From an uncultured Bacilli bacterium (lineage in GTDB: Bacteria; Bacillota_I; Bacilli_A; RF39; UBA660): a DNA stretch of 64,000 bases. The stretch is from positions 62,001 to 126,000 of the forward strand of contig CAKOIF010000001.1 in the NCBI GenBank assembly GCA_934086485.1. The letters run 5' to 3'. Positions 24,742-33,572 of the stretch are shown here, piece by piece. Within the stretch, counting starts at the first letter, position 1, and each line of letters begins with the position of its first letter. The position numbers were made by a program, and so were the translations under genes. The notes beneath the pieces are model-generated. The model searched no databases. It was not told the DNA's origin and saw nothing but the letters and a program-made list of their open reading frames with translations.

Positions 24742-25854
24742 ATGAAAGAAATTAAAACATTTAAAGAAAGGGAAGAAGAATTAATTAAAGAGGGGGAAGC
24801 CAAAGGTTATATTACTTATGAAATGCTTGCAGAAAAGTTAAAAGGGTTAGAAATTGATAATGATCTTTTAGATGAACTTTATAACAAATTACTTGAGCAT
24901 AATATAACAGTTATATCAGGCGATGATGTATCCTCAAGTGGGGGAAATGTAGAAAAAGTACTCGAAGAAGTTAAAGATGAAGAAAATCTAATTTTAAATG
25001 ACGAAGAAATTACTAAGGATGTAAATATTAATGATCCAGTAAGAATGTATTTAAAAGAAATAGGTAGAATTCCACTTCTTACACCTGATGAAGAACTTGC
25101 TTTATCAGAAAGAATTAATAATAATGATGAAGATGCCAAAAGAATACTTGCAGAAAGTAACCTTCGTCTTGTTGTATCAATTGCCAAAAGATATGTAGGA
25201 AGAGGTCTACTTTTCCTTGACCTTATTCAAGAGGGTAACATTGGTCTTATGAAAGCAGTAGATAAATTTGACTCTAACAGGGGATATAAATTTTCTACTT
25301 ATGCTACTTGGTGGATTAGACAAGCAATAACAAGAGCCCTTGCTGATCAAGCTAGAACAATTCGTGTACCAGTACATATGGTTGAAACAATTAATAAAAT
25401 GGTAAGAGTTCAAAGACAATTAACACTTGAACTTAATAGAGAACCTTCTGAAGAAGAAATTGCTAAAAAAATGAATGTTAGCATTGATAAGGTTCGTGAA
25501 GTAATTAAAATTAGTCAAGATCCGGTTTCACTTGAAACACCAATTGGTGAAGAAGATGATTCTCATTTAGGAGATTTTATCAAGGACGAAAGTTCACTTT
25601 CACCAGAGGAATATACCGAAAATGAAATCTTAAAAGAGGAAATTGATGATGTACTTCAAAGCCTTCAACCAAGAGAGCAAGAAGTATTACGTCTTCGTTT
25701 TGGACTTAAGGATGGTACTTGTCATACTCTTGAGGAAGTCGGTAAAAAGTTTAATGTAACAAGAGAAAGAATTCGTCAAATTGAGGCAAAAGCCCTTCGT
25801 AAATTACGTCATCCTTCAAGAGCTAAAAAACTAAGAGATTTTATGGAGGAATAA
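24742..25854 (+). CDS. rpoD: Primary sigma factor (sigma-A / RpoD)
   Basis: 370 residues: a short acidic region 1.1, region 1.2 (DPVRMYLKEIGRIPLLT), region 2 with the -10 recognition helix (KFSTYATWWIRQAITRAL), region 3 (RVPVHMVETINK) and region 4 HTH with TRERIRQIEAKALRKLRHP for the -35. It directs housekeeping transcription. It follows dnaG by five bases and shares one base with trmK (TAATG), as in many Firmicutes. Confidence 0.97.
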   Translation: MKEIKTFKEREEELIKEGEAKGYITYEMLAEKLKGLEIDNDLLDELYNKLLEHNITVISGDDVSSSGGNVEKVLEEVKDEENLILNDEEITKDVNINDPVRMYLKEIGRIPLLTPDEELALSERINNNDEDAKRILAESNLRLVVSIAKRYVGRGLLFLDLIQEGNIGLMKAVDKFDSNRGYKFSTYATWWIRQAITRALADQARTIRVPVHMVETINKMVRVQRQLTLELNREPSEEEIAKKMNVSIDKVREVIKISQDPVSLETPIGEEDDSHLGDFIKDESSLSPEEYTENEILKEEIDDVLQSLQPREQEVLRLRFGLKDGTCHTLEEVGKKFNVTRERIRQIEAKALRKLRHPSRAKKLRDFMEE

Positions 25855-26462
25855 TGAAAAGCCTTCGCCTTGAGGCGGTAGCATCACTTGTAAAAGAAAA
25901 TTCTAATGTTTTAGATGTTGGAACAGACCATGCATATTTGCCAATTATTTTATCTAAGTCTGGAAAATGTCAAAGTATAATTGCAAGTGATGTATCAAAT
26001 AATGCTCTTTCTTATGGAGAGGCTAATTTAAAAAAATATCATATTACTAATGTAAAGTTAGTATTATCTGATGGACTTAAAAATATAAGGGATAAATATG
26101 ATACTTTAACAATTTGTGGTATGGGAACATACACTATAATTGATATTTTGAAAAGTGGTTATTTACCAGAAAATATTATTATAAGTTCAAATAATGATTT
26201 ATATACTTTAAGATGTTATTTAAATAGTATTGAATATAAAATTAATAAAGAAATAATAGTTTATGAAAACGGAAAATATTATGACATTATTTCATATGAA
26301 AAAGGTAAAGAAAAACTTTTTTATTATCAAAAAATGTATGGTAAAAGTAACGATAAAAATTACTTAAAATATTTACTTCATAAAGAAACTCATATTTTTA
26401 AAAAGAGTAAAAACTTTAAAACACTTAAAAATATTATCTATTTATTTATAAAAACTATTTAA
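25854..26462 (+). CDS. trmK: tRNA (adenine-N1)-methyltransferase TrmK
   Basis: 202 residues with the TrmK signature: RLEAVASLV at the start, VLDVGTDHAYLPI as the SAM-binding motif I, DVSNNALSYGE, and CGMGTYTIIDIL. It methylates adenine 22 of tRNA. Its place directly after rpoD, with the start in the rpoD stop, is the usual Firmicutes arrangement. The C-terminus is basic and helical. It overlaps the convergent minus-strand gene by 8 bases. Confidence 0.9.
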   Translation: MKSLRLEAVASLVKENSNVLDVGTDHAYLPIILSKSGKCQSIIASDVSNNALSYGEANLKKYHITNVKLVLSDGLKNIRDKYDTLTICGMGTYTIIDILKSGYLPENIIISSNNDLYTLRCYLNSIEYKINKEIIVYENGKYYDIISYEKGKEKLFYYQKMYGKSNDKNYLKYLLHKETHIFKKSKNFKTLKNIIYLFIKTI

Positions 26463-26718
26463 AAAATGTGGGGTTATTAATAAGACTACTTTCTATAGTA
26501 GTTTTTATTGTGGAAGAATTTACCTCTTTTGTACTTTCACTTACTTTAGAACCTCGGTTTAGAGAATTTAATATTTTTGGTAGATTTTTAGCACTTCCAA
26601 TCATTGGCTTTACACTTTCATAAAGGGGAATTACTTCTTTAGCAATATTAATTGATTTAGAAAGACCAGATAATACTTTAGCTAAAGTTATTCCCGAAGA
26701 TATTACATTTGAAAACAT
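26455..26718 (-). CDS. Small helical protein, YqfQ/VrrA-like
   Basis: 87 residues with a hydrophobic N-terminal half and the segment SVKPMIGSAKNLPKILNSL, which recalls the YPMVKNLP core of YqfQ/VrrA-like proteins that in Bacillus lie near the same rpoD-trmK genes. No catalytic motif. A glycine/lysine-rich centre and a Ser/Thr-rich tail follow. It converges on trmK with an 8-base overlap. Function unknown; the relation to YqfQ is by pattern only. Confidence 0.5.
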   Translation of the reverse strand: MFSNVISSGITLAKVLSGLSKSINIAKEVIPLYESVKPMIGSAKNLPKILNSLNRGSKVSESTKEVNSSTIKTTIESSLINNPTFFK

Positions 26719-26773
26719 ATTTTTTCACCTATTTAATTATATGATAAAAGTTTATTAAATGTTTCAAAAAACA

Positions 26774-26802
26774 TAGACAATAGTAATTATTTTTGATATA
26801 TT
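26774..26802 (+). promoter_or_regulatory. Promoter of the Rpn-like pseudogene
   Basis: TAGACA at 26774-26779, 17 bases, TATATT at 26797-26802. The promoter and downstream leader (ending CCTTAGAAAGG) match those before the adhesin gene at 21153. Confidence 0.55.
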
Positions 26803-26880
26803 TAATTTGCTCGGAAAAAATAAGTTCTTTATATGTAATAAAATGACTTTAAAATCACACACCTTAGAAAGGTATATAAC

Positions 26881-27744
26881 TATGTTTAATAATCTTTACT
26901 CTAATTCAGGATTCCTACTTGATTTAGCTTTTAAAAAAATATTTCTTGAAACACCACAACTACTTAACTATGTATATAATTATACCTTAGAATTACTTGA
27001 TCTACCAATAGACAATAGTATTCATTTACTTGATAACAATGTAAATGATAATATAAATATTAAAAATAGAGAATCAGATTTACTTTATGAATCAGATAAT
27101 TATTTAGTAAATATCGAAGGCAATTGTCAAACTTCAATAAGTGTTAATTTAAAAACTTATCATATCTATGTGCTTTACTTTTAAGACAGGTAAAACCTAG
27201 TGATGCGGATAAAGTTAAAAAAGTATTGCAAATTAATATAAATAATAAAAGTCCGTTTAAAACAAAAAATTTTATAAATATAACTGAATTAATTGATAGT
27301 ATAACTAATGAAGTAAGAAATGAACTTTTTTTTATAGTCGATTTTAATCTTGAAAATAGTTATAATATGACATATAATGAAATTGCTAGTTTACCGGGTG
27401 ATGACCCAAGAAAGATATTTTATGTATTTACAAGTGAAAATAATGATAAATATTATGAGTTATATAAAAATAATAAACTAGGTCAATTAATATTAAGGAG
27501 GATGGAATATATGGTAGAAAATTTTGATGCAATATTTTATTATGATATAGATAAATTTAATGAGCAAGTAGCCAAAGAAGTTGGTTTTGAAGAAGGTAAA
27601 ACTGCAGGAATGGCTATTGGTATAGACAAAGGCAAAAAAGAAATAATTTTAAATCTACTAAAAGCAGGGATGAATGAATTAGATATTATGAAGTACTTAG
27701 GTATCACTGAAAGTGATCTTGAGGAAATTACAAAGTGTAAGTAA
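26881..27744 (+). pseudogene. Rpn/PDDEXK_2-type nuclease broken by a one-base deletion
   Basis: The first reading frame gives 101 residues (NSGFLLDLAFKKIFLETPQ, then ESDLLYESDNYLVNIEGN, the active-site half). It ends at 27184 after an A5 run near 27150, where the copy at 1-725 has A6. Adding one A restores KNLSYLCALLLRQVK and joins it to the frame that runs to TAA 27744 (from LRQVKPSDADKV, about 27181). The C-terminus keeps the EVGFEEGKTAGMAIG repeats. One base in a homopolymer separates the gene from function, so it may be a recent loss, a phase-variable tract or an assembly error. Confidence 0.75.
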
Positions 27745-27762
27745 ATAACTTATACTTTTTTT
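27732..27762 (+). terminator. Terminator of the Rpn-like pseudogene
   Basis: AAAGTGTAAGT pairs with ACTTATACTTT (one G-U) and runs into T7. It overlaps the stop codon. Confidence 0.7.
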
Positions 27763-27783
27763 GTTAATATTAATTTGTACCCC

Positions 27784-27812
27784 TAGAATAATAAAAAAAA
27801 TTATGGTATACT
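27784..27812 (+). promoter_or_regulatory. Promoter of the pilus-assembly genes
   Basis: TAGAAT at 27784-27789, 17 bases, TATACT at 27807-27812. AGGGAG follows before the start at 27835. Confidence 0.5.
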
Positions 27813-27834
27813 TTTTTATAGTAGGGAGATTGCA

Positions 27835-29403
27835 ATGGAAGAAGCAAAGAAAAAAAATAATATAATATTAGACTTTATTACCTCATTTATATATATACCT
27901 GTATATTCATTACTTGGAATTAAATTCATTTTATGGGATATGTGGGTAATGCTATTTAATTATTTTGCTTGGCAACTTGATAAAACGGTTAATGGAAAAG
28001 CCGATAAAGTTGAAACTAAAGAAGAGCAAGAACTTTTATATCAAAAAACTAAAGGTAGAAAGAAAAAGAAACAAAGAGTATATAATTATAGTAAAAGAAC
28101 TTTAGCAAGATATGAAAAAATGAAAATAGAACTTGCTAACGACTTAAGAACAAGTGGAGCCACTCGCAGTAAAACACCAAATGTTTATCAATTTACGGTA
28201 AGAAATGTTCAAGGTGATGGTCAAATATTTACGGCTACAATGTCTGGGCTTTCTAAACTTGATATTAATGCATTTTTAGTAAATAAGGGTTATGAAGTTT
28301 ATCAAATAAAAACAAGTAAGTTAATCAATTTTTTAAATGCAGATTCTTCATTTATATCAAGAGAAATGTCTAAAAAAGATTTAATATTCTTTTTAACACA
28401 GCTTTCCACTTATTTAAAAGCGGGTATTACTTTAAATGAAGGTATGAAAATATTAACTACGCAAATGAATAAAAATAAGAATAGGCAGAGAGTATTTGAA
28501 TCAATTTGTTATGAACTTCAACTTGGAGAAACATTCTCAAATGCCCTTGCAAAACAAGGTAATTTATTTCCAGCACTTCTTATTAATATGATAAAGGCTG
28601 CTGAGGCGACAGGTACTTTGCAAGAAACTTTGGATGATATGGCTAATTACTATACCGAAGTTAATAATACACATAAAGAAATGGTTAGTGCTTTGACATA
28701 CCCAGCAATTATAATGATTTTTGCTGTAGCAGTAGTAACGTTTATCGTGGTTTACGTTGTTCCTCAGTTTTCAACTATCTATGATACAATGGGACTTACT
28801 GTAAGCGGTATGACACTATTTTTAATAAATTTAAGTGCTTTTTTAACAAATAATTTATTTTTGGTTATTATGATTTTGGTGGCCTTAATTTTAGTAAATG
28901 TTATAATGTATAAAAAAGTTAAAATGTATCGAGTATTTATTCAAGAAATAACAATGAAATTACCGGTTATTAAAAATATTATAATATATAATGAGATTGC
29001 TATTTTTGCTAAAACATTTGCCTCACTTTTAAGAAATAATGTATTTATTACGGAGAGTATGGGAATACTTAGTAAAATTACCAATAATGAAATATATAAA
29101 GCAATTATGTATAAAACAATTGATAATATAGTTATGGGTGAAAAAATATCTGATGCCTTTAAAGACCACTGGGCTGTTCCAGATGTCGCTTATTATATGA
29201 TAGTTACTGGTGAATCCACTGGTCAACTTGCGGATATGATGCAAAAGGTAAGTGATTATTATCAAGTTATGCATAAAAATACAGTTAATGCTTTAAAGAG
29301 TTTAGTAGAGCCAGTAATGATTGTCTTTTTAGCAATTGTAGTTGGTGGTATCTTACTTGCGGTAATTGTTCCAATGTTTAGTGCATATAATCAAATTTTA
29401 TAA
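27835..29403 (+). CDS. Type II secretion F / PilC / ComGB-like pilus assembly protein
   Basis: 522 residues with two T2SSF domains (about 190-310 and 390-510), each with the family's KAGITLNEGMKIL / RNNVFITESMGIL starts and the conserved MIKAAEATGTLQETLDDMA and MIVTGESTGQLADMMQKV signatures. There are three or four membrane segments. An extra front part of about 110 residues with a membrane-associated helix and Lys-rich stretch is longer than usual ComGB. It is the inner-membrane platform of a type IV or competence pilus. A prepilin peptidase follows after 9 bases. No ATPase or pilin gene lies in the window. Confidence 0.88.
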   Translation: MEEAKKKNNIILDFITSFIYIPVYSLLGIKFILWDMWVMLFNYFAWQLDKTVNGKADKVETKEEQELLYQKTKGRKKKKQRVYNYSKRTLARYEKMKIELANDLRTSGATRSKTPNVYQFTVRNVQGDGQIFTATMSGLSKLDINAFLVNKGYEVYQIKTSKLINFLNADSSFISREMSKKDLIFFLTQLSTYLKAGITLNEGMKILTTQMNKNKNRQRVFESICYELQLGETFSNALAKQGNLFPALLINMIKAAEATGTLQETLDDMANYYTEVNNTHKEMVSALTYPAIIMIFAVAVVTFIVVYVVPQFSTIYDTMGLTVSGMTLFLINLSAFLTNNLFLVIMILVALILVNVIMYKKVKMYRVFIQEITMKLPVIKNIIIYNEIAIFAKTFASLLRNNVFITESMGILSKITNNEIYKAIMYKTIDNIVMGEKISDAFKDHWAVPDVAYYMIVTGESTGQLADMMQKVSDYYQVMHKNTVNALKSLVEPVMIVFLAIVVGGILLAVIVPMFSAYNQIL

Positions 29404-29412
29404 GAGGAATTT

Positions 29413-30159
29413 ATGGAAGTATTATTATTTATAATTGGTGCGTGCTTAGGGTCTTTTTACCTTGTTGTGGGTAAAAGACTTCCTATAAACGAAGATATAC
29501 TTTTTTCAAGAAGTAGATGTGATAAGTGTAAGAAAAATTTAAAATGGTATGATTTAATACCTATTTTTTCTTATGTATTTTTGAAAGGAAAATGTAGATA
29601 TTGTGGTGAAAAAATTAGTCCTATTAATTTAATTGTCGAAATATCTATGGGACTTTTGTTTGCTTTAGGCTATCATTTTATACCAATTGGCTATAATTTT
29701 TATGCATATTTGGTACTTACTAGTTTAATGATACTTATTTTTATTTCTGATTTTTCATATTATATTATTTTAGATTCACCACTTATAATATCAAGTATTT
29801 TACTATTTATATTAAAATTTATCTATTTTGGATATAAAGATGCTTTATTAAGTTTAATAAGTGGAATATTTCTTTTTCTTGTTATGTATTTGATAAAAAT
29901 TATTGGTGATAAAATTTTCAAAAGAGAAAGTCTTGGTGGGGGAGATATTAAACTTGCCTTTGTTATTGGCTATACCTTAGGATTTAGACTTTCACTTATT
30001 GCTTTAATATTATCATCATTTTTGGCACTTCCTTATTCAGTTGCCTCATTAAAACTACAAAAAAATAATGAAGTACCATTTGGACCTTTCCTAGTATCTT
30101 CATTATTTATAGTTTTTCTTTTTCAAGATAAGTTTGTTAATATTTTAGGTTTATTTTAA
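29413..30159 (+). CDS. Prepilin leader peptidase (A24 family, ComC/PilD-like)
   Basis: 248 residues with about seven membrane segments. The cytoplasmic zinc-type loop has two CxxC pairs (CDKCKKN and CRYCGEK), and the two catalytic Asp lie in ISDFSYYIILDSP and in the signature GGGDIKLAF (about 176-184). It cuts the leader peptide from prepilins before pilus assembly. It follows the PilC/ComGB-like gene by 9 bases. Its 3' end overlaps a small minus-strand gene. Confidence 0.92.
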   Translation: MEVLLFIIGACLGSFYLVVGKRLPINEDILFSRSRCDKCKKNLKWYDLIPIFSYVFLKGKCRYCGEKISPINLIVEISMGLLFALGYHFIPIGYNFYAYLVLTSLMILIFISDFSYYIILDSPLIISSILLFILKFIYFGYKDALLSLISGIFLFLVMYLIKIIGDKIFKRESLGGGDIKLAFVIGYTLGFRLSLIALILSSFLALPYSVASLKLQKNNEVPFGPFLVSSLFIVFLFQDKFVNILGLF

Positions 30160-30251
30160 CTTGCAAGGTAAGCAAGAAGTCCCGCAACTACAGAACCAAC
30201 CATTAATATTAATAATGACCACGCAATAAATTGTTTATCTTTCTTTCTCAT
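30156..30251 (-). CDS. 31-residue single-pass membrane peptide
   Basis: The minus strand reads MRKKDKQFIAWSLLILMV and onward to AYLAS with TAA at 30156-30158. GAAAGGA lies 6 bases before the ATG. The peptide has a basic N-terminus and one membrane helix with a GxxxxG-like pattern. It overlaps the 3' end of the prepilin peptidase gene by four bases. The good ribosome site and clean membrane helix support a real gene; function unknown. Confidence 0.6.
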   Translation of the reverse strand: MRKKDKQFIAWSLLILMVGSVVAGLLAYLAS

Positions 30252-30331
30252 ATTAATTCCTTTCTTTAATTAAATCGAAACCCACACTCATCCTTGAGTA
30301 CATTAATAATAACATATATTTTTCACTTTGT

Positions 30332-30357
30332 AAATTACTCAATTTGAGTAATTTTTT
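30332..30357. terminator. Hairpin terminator after the prepilin peptidase region
   Basis: AAATTACTC pairs with GAGTAATTT around an AATTT loop, with T-rich sequence on the + side. Confidence 0.55.
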
Positions 30358-30382
30358 AAAAATTATTTTAAAATGTATAATT

Positions 30383-30432
30383 TTAGTATTTATCTAGTAT
30401 TATTTTTTATAAATTATAACTTTTTTGAATAC
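30383..30432 (+). repeat. Orphan left arm of the invertible-type element
   Basis: The sequence TTAGTATTTATCTAGTATTA and the following TTTTTTATAAATTATAACTT match the left border and left arm of copies A and B (AGTATTTtCCTAGTATTAG and TAAATTATATACTTTT). There is no matching right arm or core, so it looks like a remnant. Confidence 0.5.
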
Positions 30433-30496
30433 AAATAAATTAATTATTTTACATTGCTTTACAAAAACGCATGTAAATACTTTACAAAAAATAATT

Positions 30497-30529
30497 TGCC
30501 TAATATATGCCAAAAATTAGGCATTTTTT
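30497..30529 (+). terminator. Intrinsic terminator upstream of comEA
   Basis: TGCCTAAT pairs perfectly with ATTAGGCA and is followed by six T. It insulates comEA from upstream transcription. Confidence 0.75.
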
Positions 30530-30551
30530 AATTTTTTAAAAAAAACTTTTT

Positions 30552-30596
30552 AAAAAAAGGAGGAAATCATAAATTTTCCGGTAATAAATATATATG
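30552..30596 (+). promoter_or_regulatory. Bipartite box before comEA (same as before dnaG)
   Basis: A7-GGAGG-AAATC, ten unrelated bases (ATAAATTTTC), CGGTAATAA, then ATATATATG. It is placed 13 bases before the start at 30610, exactly as at dnaG. A likely reading is a promoter for an alternative, perhaps competence-type, sigma factor. Confidence 0.55.
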
Positions 30597-30609
30597 AAAG
30601 GAGGAATTT

Positions 30610-31320
30610 ATGATTAAGAAATATTTGAATACTTTTCTAATAAGTTTTGTTATATTACTTATTATTATTCAGTATGGATTATTTGTTTATTTTTACTATG
30701 TAAAAAGCTTTAAAAGTGAAAATGCGAGTCAAGTTCAGGAAAGTGTTGAAACATTTGATGAAGAACCTAATGAAAAAGAAAAACTTTCAGAATTTTATGT
30801 AGAAATAAAAGGTGCTGTAAATAGTCCTGGAGTATTTAAAGTAACTAGTGATAACATTATTAATGATGCTATAAATATGGCTGGTGGCTTAAAAAATAAT
30901 GCTTATACTAAAAATATTAACTTAAGTAAAAATGTTTCAAAAGAAATGGTAGTATATGTTTATACAAATTATGAATATAGTTTACTTAATACTAAAGAAG
31001 AAAAAACTACTGAATGTAATTGTCCAAAACAAGATATTTCTGCTTGTACTGATAAGGGAGCATCAATTATAACTAGTGATGAAAATAAACCCGAAGAACT
31101 TCCAGATAGTAATAGTGAAGTGGAAAATAGTAAAGTAAATATTAATAATGCCACAAAGGAAATGCTAACATCTTTATCTGGAATAGGTGATGCCAAAGCT
31201 CAAAAGATTATTGATTATCGTAATGAAAATGGTTTATTTAAATCTATTGAAGATATTAAAAATGTAACAGGAATATCAGAAAAGTTATTTGAACAAATCA
31301 AAGAGTTTATTACAATATGA
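30610..31320 (+). CDS. comEA: Competence DNA receptor ComEA
   Basis: 236 residues: an N-terminal membrane anchor (about 8-30), an SLBB domain (about 60-120; VEIKGAVNSPGVFKV, AGGLKNNAY), a flexible Cys/Ser-rich linker (CNCPKQ) and a C-terminal double helix-hairpin-helix DNA-binding domain (about 175-236; VNINNATKEMLTSLSGIGDAKA, IEDIKNVTGI). It binds incoming DNA outside the membrane and hands it to ComEC. Its stop overlaps the comEC start (ATGA). Confidence 0.93.
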   Translation: MIKKYLNTFLISFVILLIIIQYGLFVYFYYVKSFKSENASQVQESVETFDEEPNEKEKLSEFYVEIKGAVNSPGVFKVTSDNIINDAINMAGGLKNNAYTKNINLSKNVSKEMVVYVYTNYEYSLLNTKEEKTTECNCPKQDISACTDKGASIITSDENKPEELPDSNSEVENSKVNINNATKEMLTSLSGIGDAKAQKIIDYRNENGLFKSIEDIKNVTGISEKLFEQIKEFITI

Positions 31321-33314
31321 AAAAAGTTTTAAACTCTTTCCTATTTTATTTAATAATGGGAATGATTTTAAGTATTTTTGTCATTTTAAAAGTATACGTA
31401 ATAAAATATAAATCAGTTTATCAAGATAAAGAGTACACACTAACAGGAAAAGTTTCTAAAGTAGTTTTAAGTGAGGGCAAAGTAAGTTTTGTTTTAAAAT
31501 CATCAGAAAATATTCAGATGTTTTACTATGATGATTTTAATTTAAATGATGGTGATGAAGTAACTGTTAATGTAGTGCTTTCTTCGCCAAATAAAAATAC
31601 TGTACCAAATACATTTAATTATCAAAAATATTTATACAATAATGGTATTTATAAAGTTGGCACTGTAAATAAAATCGAAATAGTTAAGAAAAATATAAAT
31701 ATCTTAAATAATTTAAAAAGTTCTCTTTCTAAAAGATTTTCATTTAATCCATATTTAAAACTGTTTATTCTCGGAGACAAAAAGGGTATTAATGAGAGTT
31801 ATAATTACTATAAAGATATAGGAGTTGCTCATCTTCTTGCAATAAGCGGTATGCACGTTGGCGTATTTGTATCAATAATGCGTAAGTTATTATTTTTTCT
31901 TTCTAAAAAAAGTCAAAATAAAATTATTAGCATAGTTTTACTTTTTTATGCATTTTTAACGGGTTTTACAGCCTCAATCCTTAGAGTAGTAGTATTTTTT
32001 ATAATTAATAGTATAAATAAAGATTATGATTTTAAACTATCTAGAATGAAAGTTTTTCTTTTATCATTATATTTACTTATTTTAATTAATCCATTTTTTA
32101 TAACTAATGTTGGTTTTCTATATTCATTTGCTTGCTTTTTTACAATGATTATCATAAATAAATATTTACATAAAAATTATTTTAAGAATTTATTTATTAT
32201 TACTTTTTATATGACACTTTTTACACTTCCAATTACAGTGAGTTTAAATTATGAAATTAATTTAATGGTATTTGTTTCTAACTTCTTGCTTATTCCTTTT
32301 GTAAGTTATATTCTATTCCCATTTGCCCTTGTTACGGTGTTATTTAAGTTTTTAAATCCTGTATTTACATTTTTAACTTTTATAATGGAAAAAGTAGCGT
32401 ATTTTTTTAGTATGATTAATTTTACTAAAATAATTATTCCGAAAACAAGTATAGTTTTAATTATAATTTATTATGTATTATTAATTTCTTTTATATATTT
32501 TAATAAGAAAAGATATTTAGTTTTTTTAATAAACTTAATTATTATTATAAAAATTATTCCTTTTTTTAATCCTTTTGCAAATATAATATTTTTAGATGTT
32601 TCTCAAGGTGATAGTATGCTTTATATAACTAAAAATCAAAGTAAAGTATATATGTTTGATACCGGAGGAATTAGAAACAGGAGTGTTAGTGACAATACTT
32701 TAATATATTTAAAAAGTTTAGGCATAAGCAAAATCGATTATTTAATACTCACTCACGGAGATTTTGATCATTGTGGCGATGCCGAAAATGTAATAAATAA
32801 ATTCAAAGTTAAAAATGTTATTTTTAATAATGATGGATTCAAAACTATAGAAAAAAATATAATAAATATTTTAAATAAAAAAAGAATTTCATATTACCAA
32901 AGTAAAGATATAAGTTTACCTAATATTACATTTTTAAATTCAAAGTTGTTTGATAATGAGAATGATAACTCTATTGTTACCTTAATTAATGAATCTGGTA
33001 TAAAATTCCTTTTAATGGGTGATGCTGGAAAAAACGCCGAAAATGCTATTATGAATAAATATAATTTAAAAAATATTACTTTTTTAAAAGTGGGCCATCA
33101 CGGTTCAAATACCAGTAGTAGTGAAACTTTTATTAATTACATAAAACCTAAATACAGCATTATAAGTGTTGGTAAGAAAAATAGGTTTGGTCATCCTAAA
33201 AAAGAGGTTTTAGATACTTTGAAAAATACAAAAATATATAGAACAGATCATAATGGCAGCATAGAGGTTTTAATAAATAAAAACAAGTATAAAATTAATA
33301 TATATAGTCCATAA
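31317..33314 (+). CDS. comEC: Competence DNA channel ComEC/Rec2
   Basis: 665 residues, somewhat shorter than Bacillus ComEC. An N-terminal OB-like DUF4131 region comes first, then the membrane competence domain (about 150-410, with the LLAISGMHVGVF signature) and a C-terminal metallo-beta-lactamase-like domain with DVSQGDSMLY, LTHGDFDHCG (about 480-489), MGDAG and VGHHGSNTSSSE. It carries single-stranded DNA into the cell. It is translationally coupled to comEA by a 4-base overlap. All domains are present, so the channel looks intact. Confidence 0.93.
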   Translation: MKKVLNSFLFYLIMGMILSIFVILKVYVIKYKSVYQDKEYTLTGKVSKVVLSEGKVSFVLKSSENIQMFYYDDFNLNDGDEVTVNVVLSSPNKNTVPNTFNYQKYLYNNGIYKVGTVNKIEIVKKNINILNNLKSSLSKRFSFNPYLKLFILGDKKGINESYNYYKDIGVAHLLAISGMHVGVFVSIMRKLLFFLSKKSQNKIISIVLLFYAFLTGFTASILRVVVFFIINSINKDYDFKLSRMKVFLLSLYLLILINPFFITNVGFLYSFACFFTMIIINKYLHKNYFKNLFIITFYMTLFTLPITVSLNYEINLMVFVSNFLLIPFVSYILFPFALVTVLFKFLNPVFTFLTFIMEKVAYFFSMINFTKIIIPKTSIVLIIIYYVLLISFIYFNKKRYLVFLINLIIIIKIIPFFNPFANIIFLDVSQGDSMLYITKNQSKVYMFDTGGIRNRSVSDNTLIYLKSLGISKIDYLILTHGDFDHCGDAENVINKFKVKNVIFNNDGFKTIEKNIINILNKKRISYYQSKDISLPNITFLNSKLFDNENDNSIVTLINESGIKFLLMGDAGKNAENAIMNKYNLKNITFLKVGHHGSNTSSSETFINYIKPKYSIISVGKKNRFGHPKKEVLDTLKNTKIYRTDHNGSIEVLINKNKYKINIYSP

Positions 33315-33572
33315 AAAAGTAAAAGCGAATTATTGCTTAAACTTTAATTGATGCTTTAGAAAGTTCTATAGAAGCAAATATAAGCTATGATATAACATAT
33401 TTTTAATATATCATTTTCATAAATGGTAATTGTTATATTTTAAATGTGCAAAGTAGTAAATGATGATTATATTAATATATAACTACTGAATTATTGATAA
33501 ACAAAATAATTATAGCTTAATATTGTCATTAACCGAAGATTAATGTATAATATATCACATCAAGGAGGGTTT
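33315..33572 (+). other. Intergenic region with a possible gene remnant
   Basis: 258 bases. Between about 33342 and 33406 a short frame reads TLIDALESSIEANISYDITYF and stops; it has no start codon or ribosome site and may be the tail of a lost gene. No terminator of comEC is obvious. The 3' part holds the promoter for the next gene. Confidence 0.35.
33523..33551 (+). promoter_or_regulatory. Sigma-A promoter of the transglutaminase-like gene
   Basis: TTGTCA at 33523-33528, 17 bases, TATAAT at 33546-33551. Confidence 0.65.

Larger units (their letters stand above)
30252..30609. other. Regulatory intergenic region before comEA
   Basis: 358 bases without a gene. In order it holds a bidirectional hairpin (30332), an orphan left arm of the invertible-type element (30383-30432), an inverted repeat TTTACAT...ATGTAAA around 30450-30477 with CTTTACAAAAA repeated, a terminator (30497-30529) and the bipartite box shared with dnaG (30552-30596). 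The start of comEA has AAAGGAGG. Confidence 0.6.
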
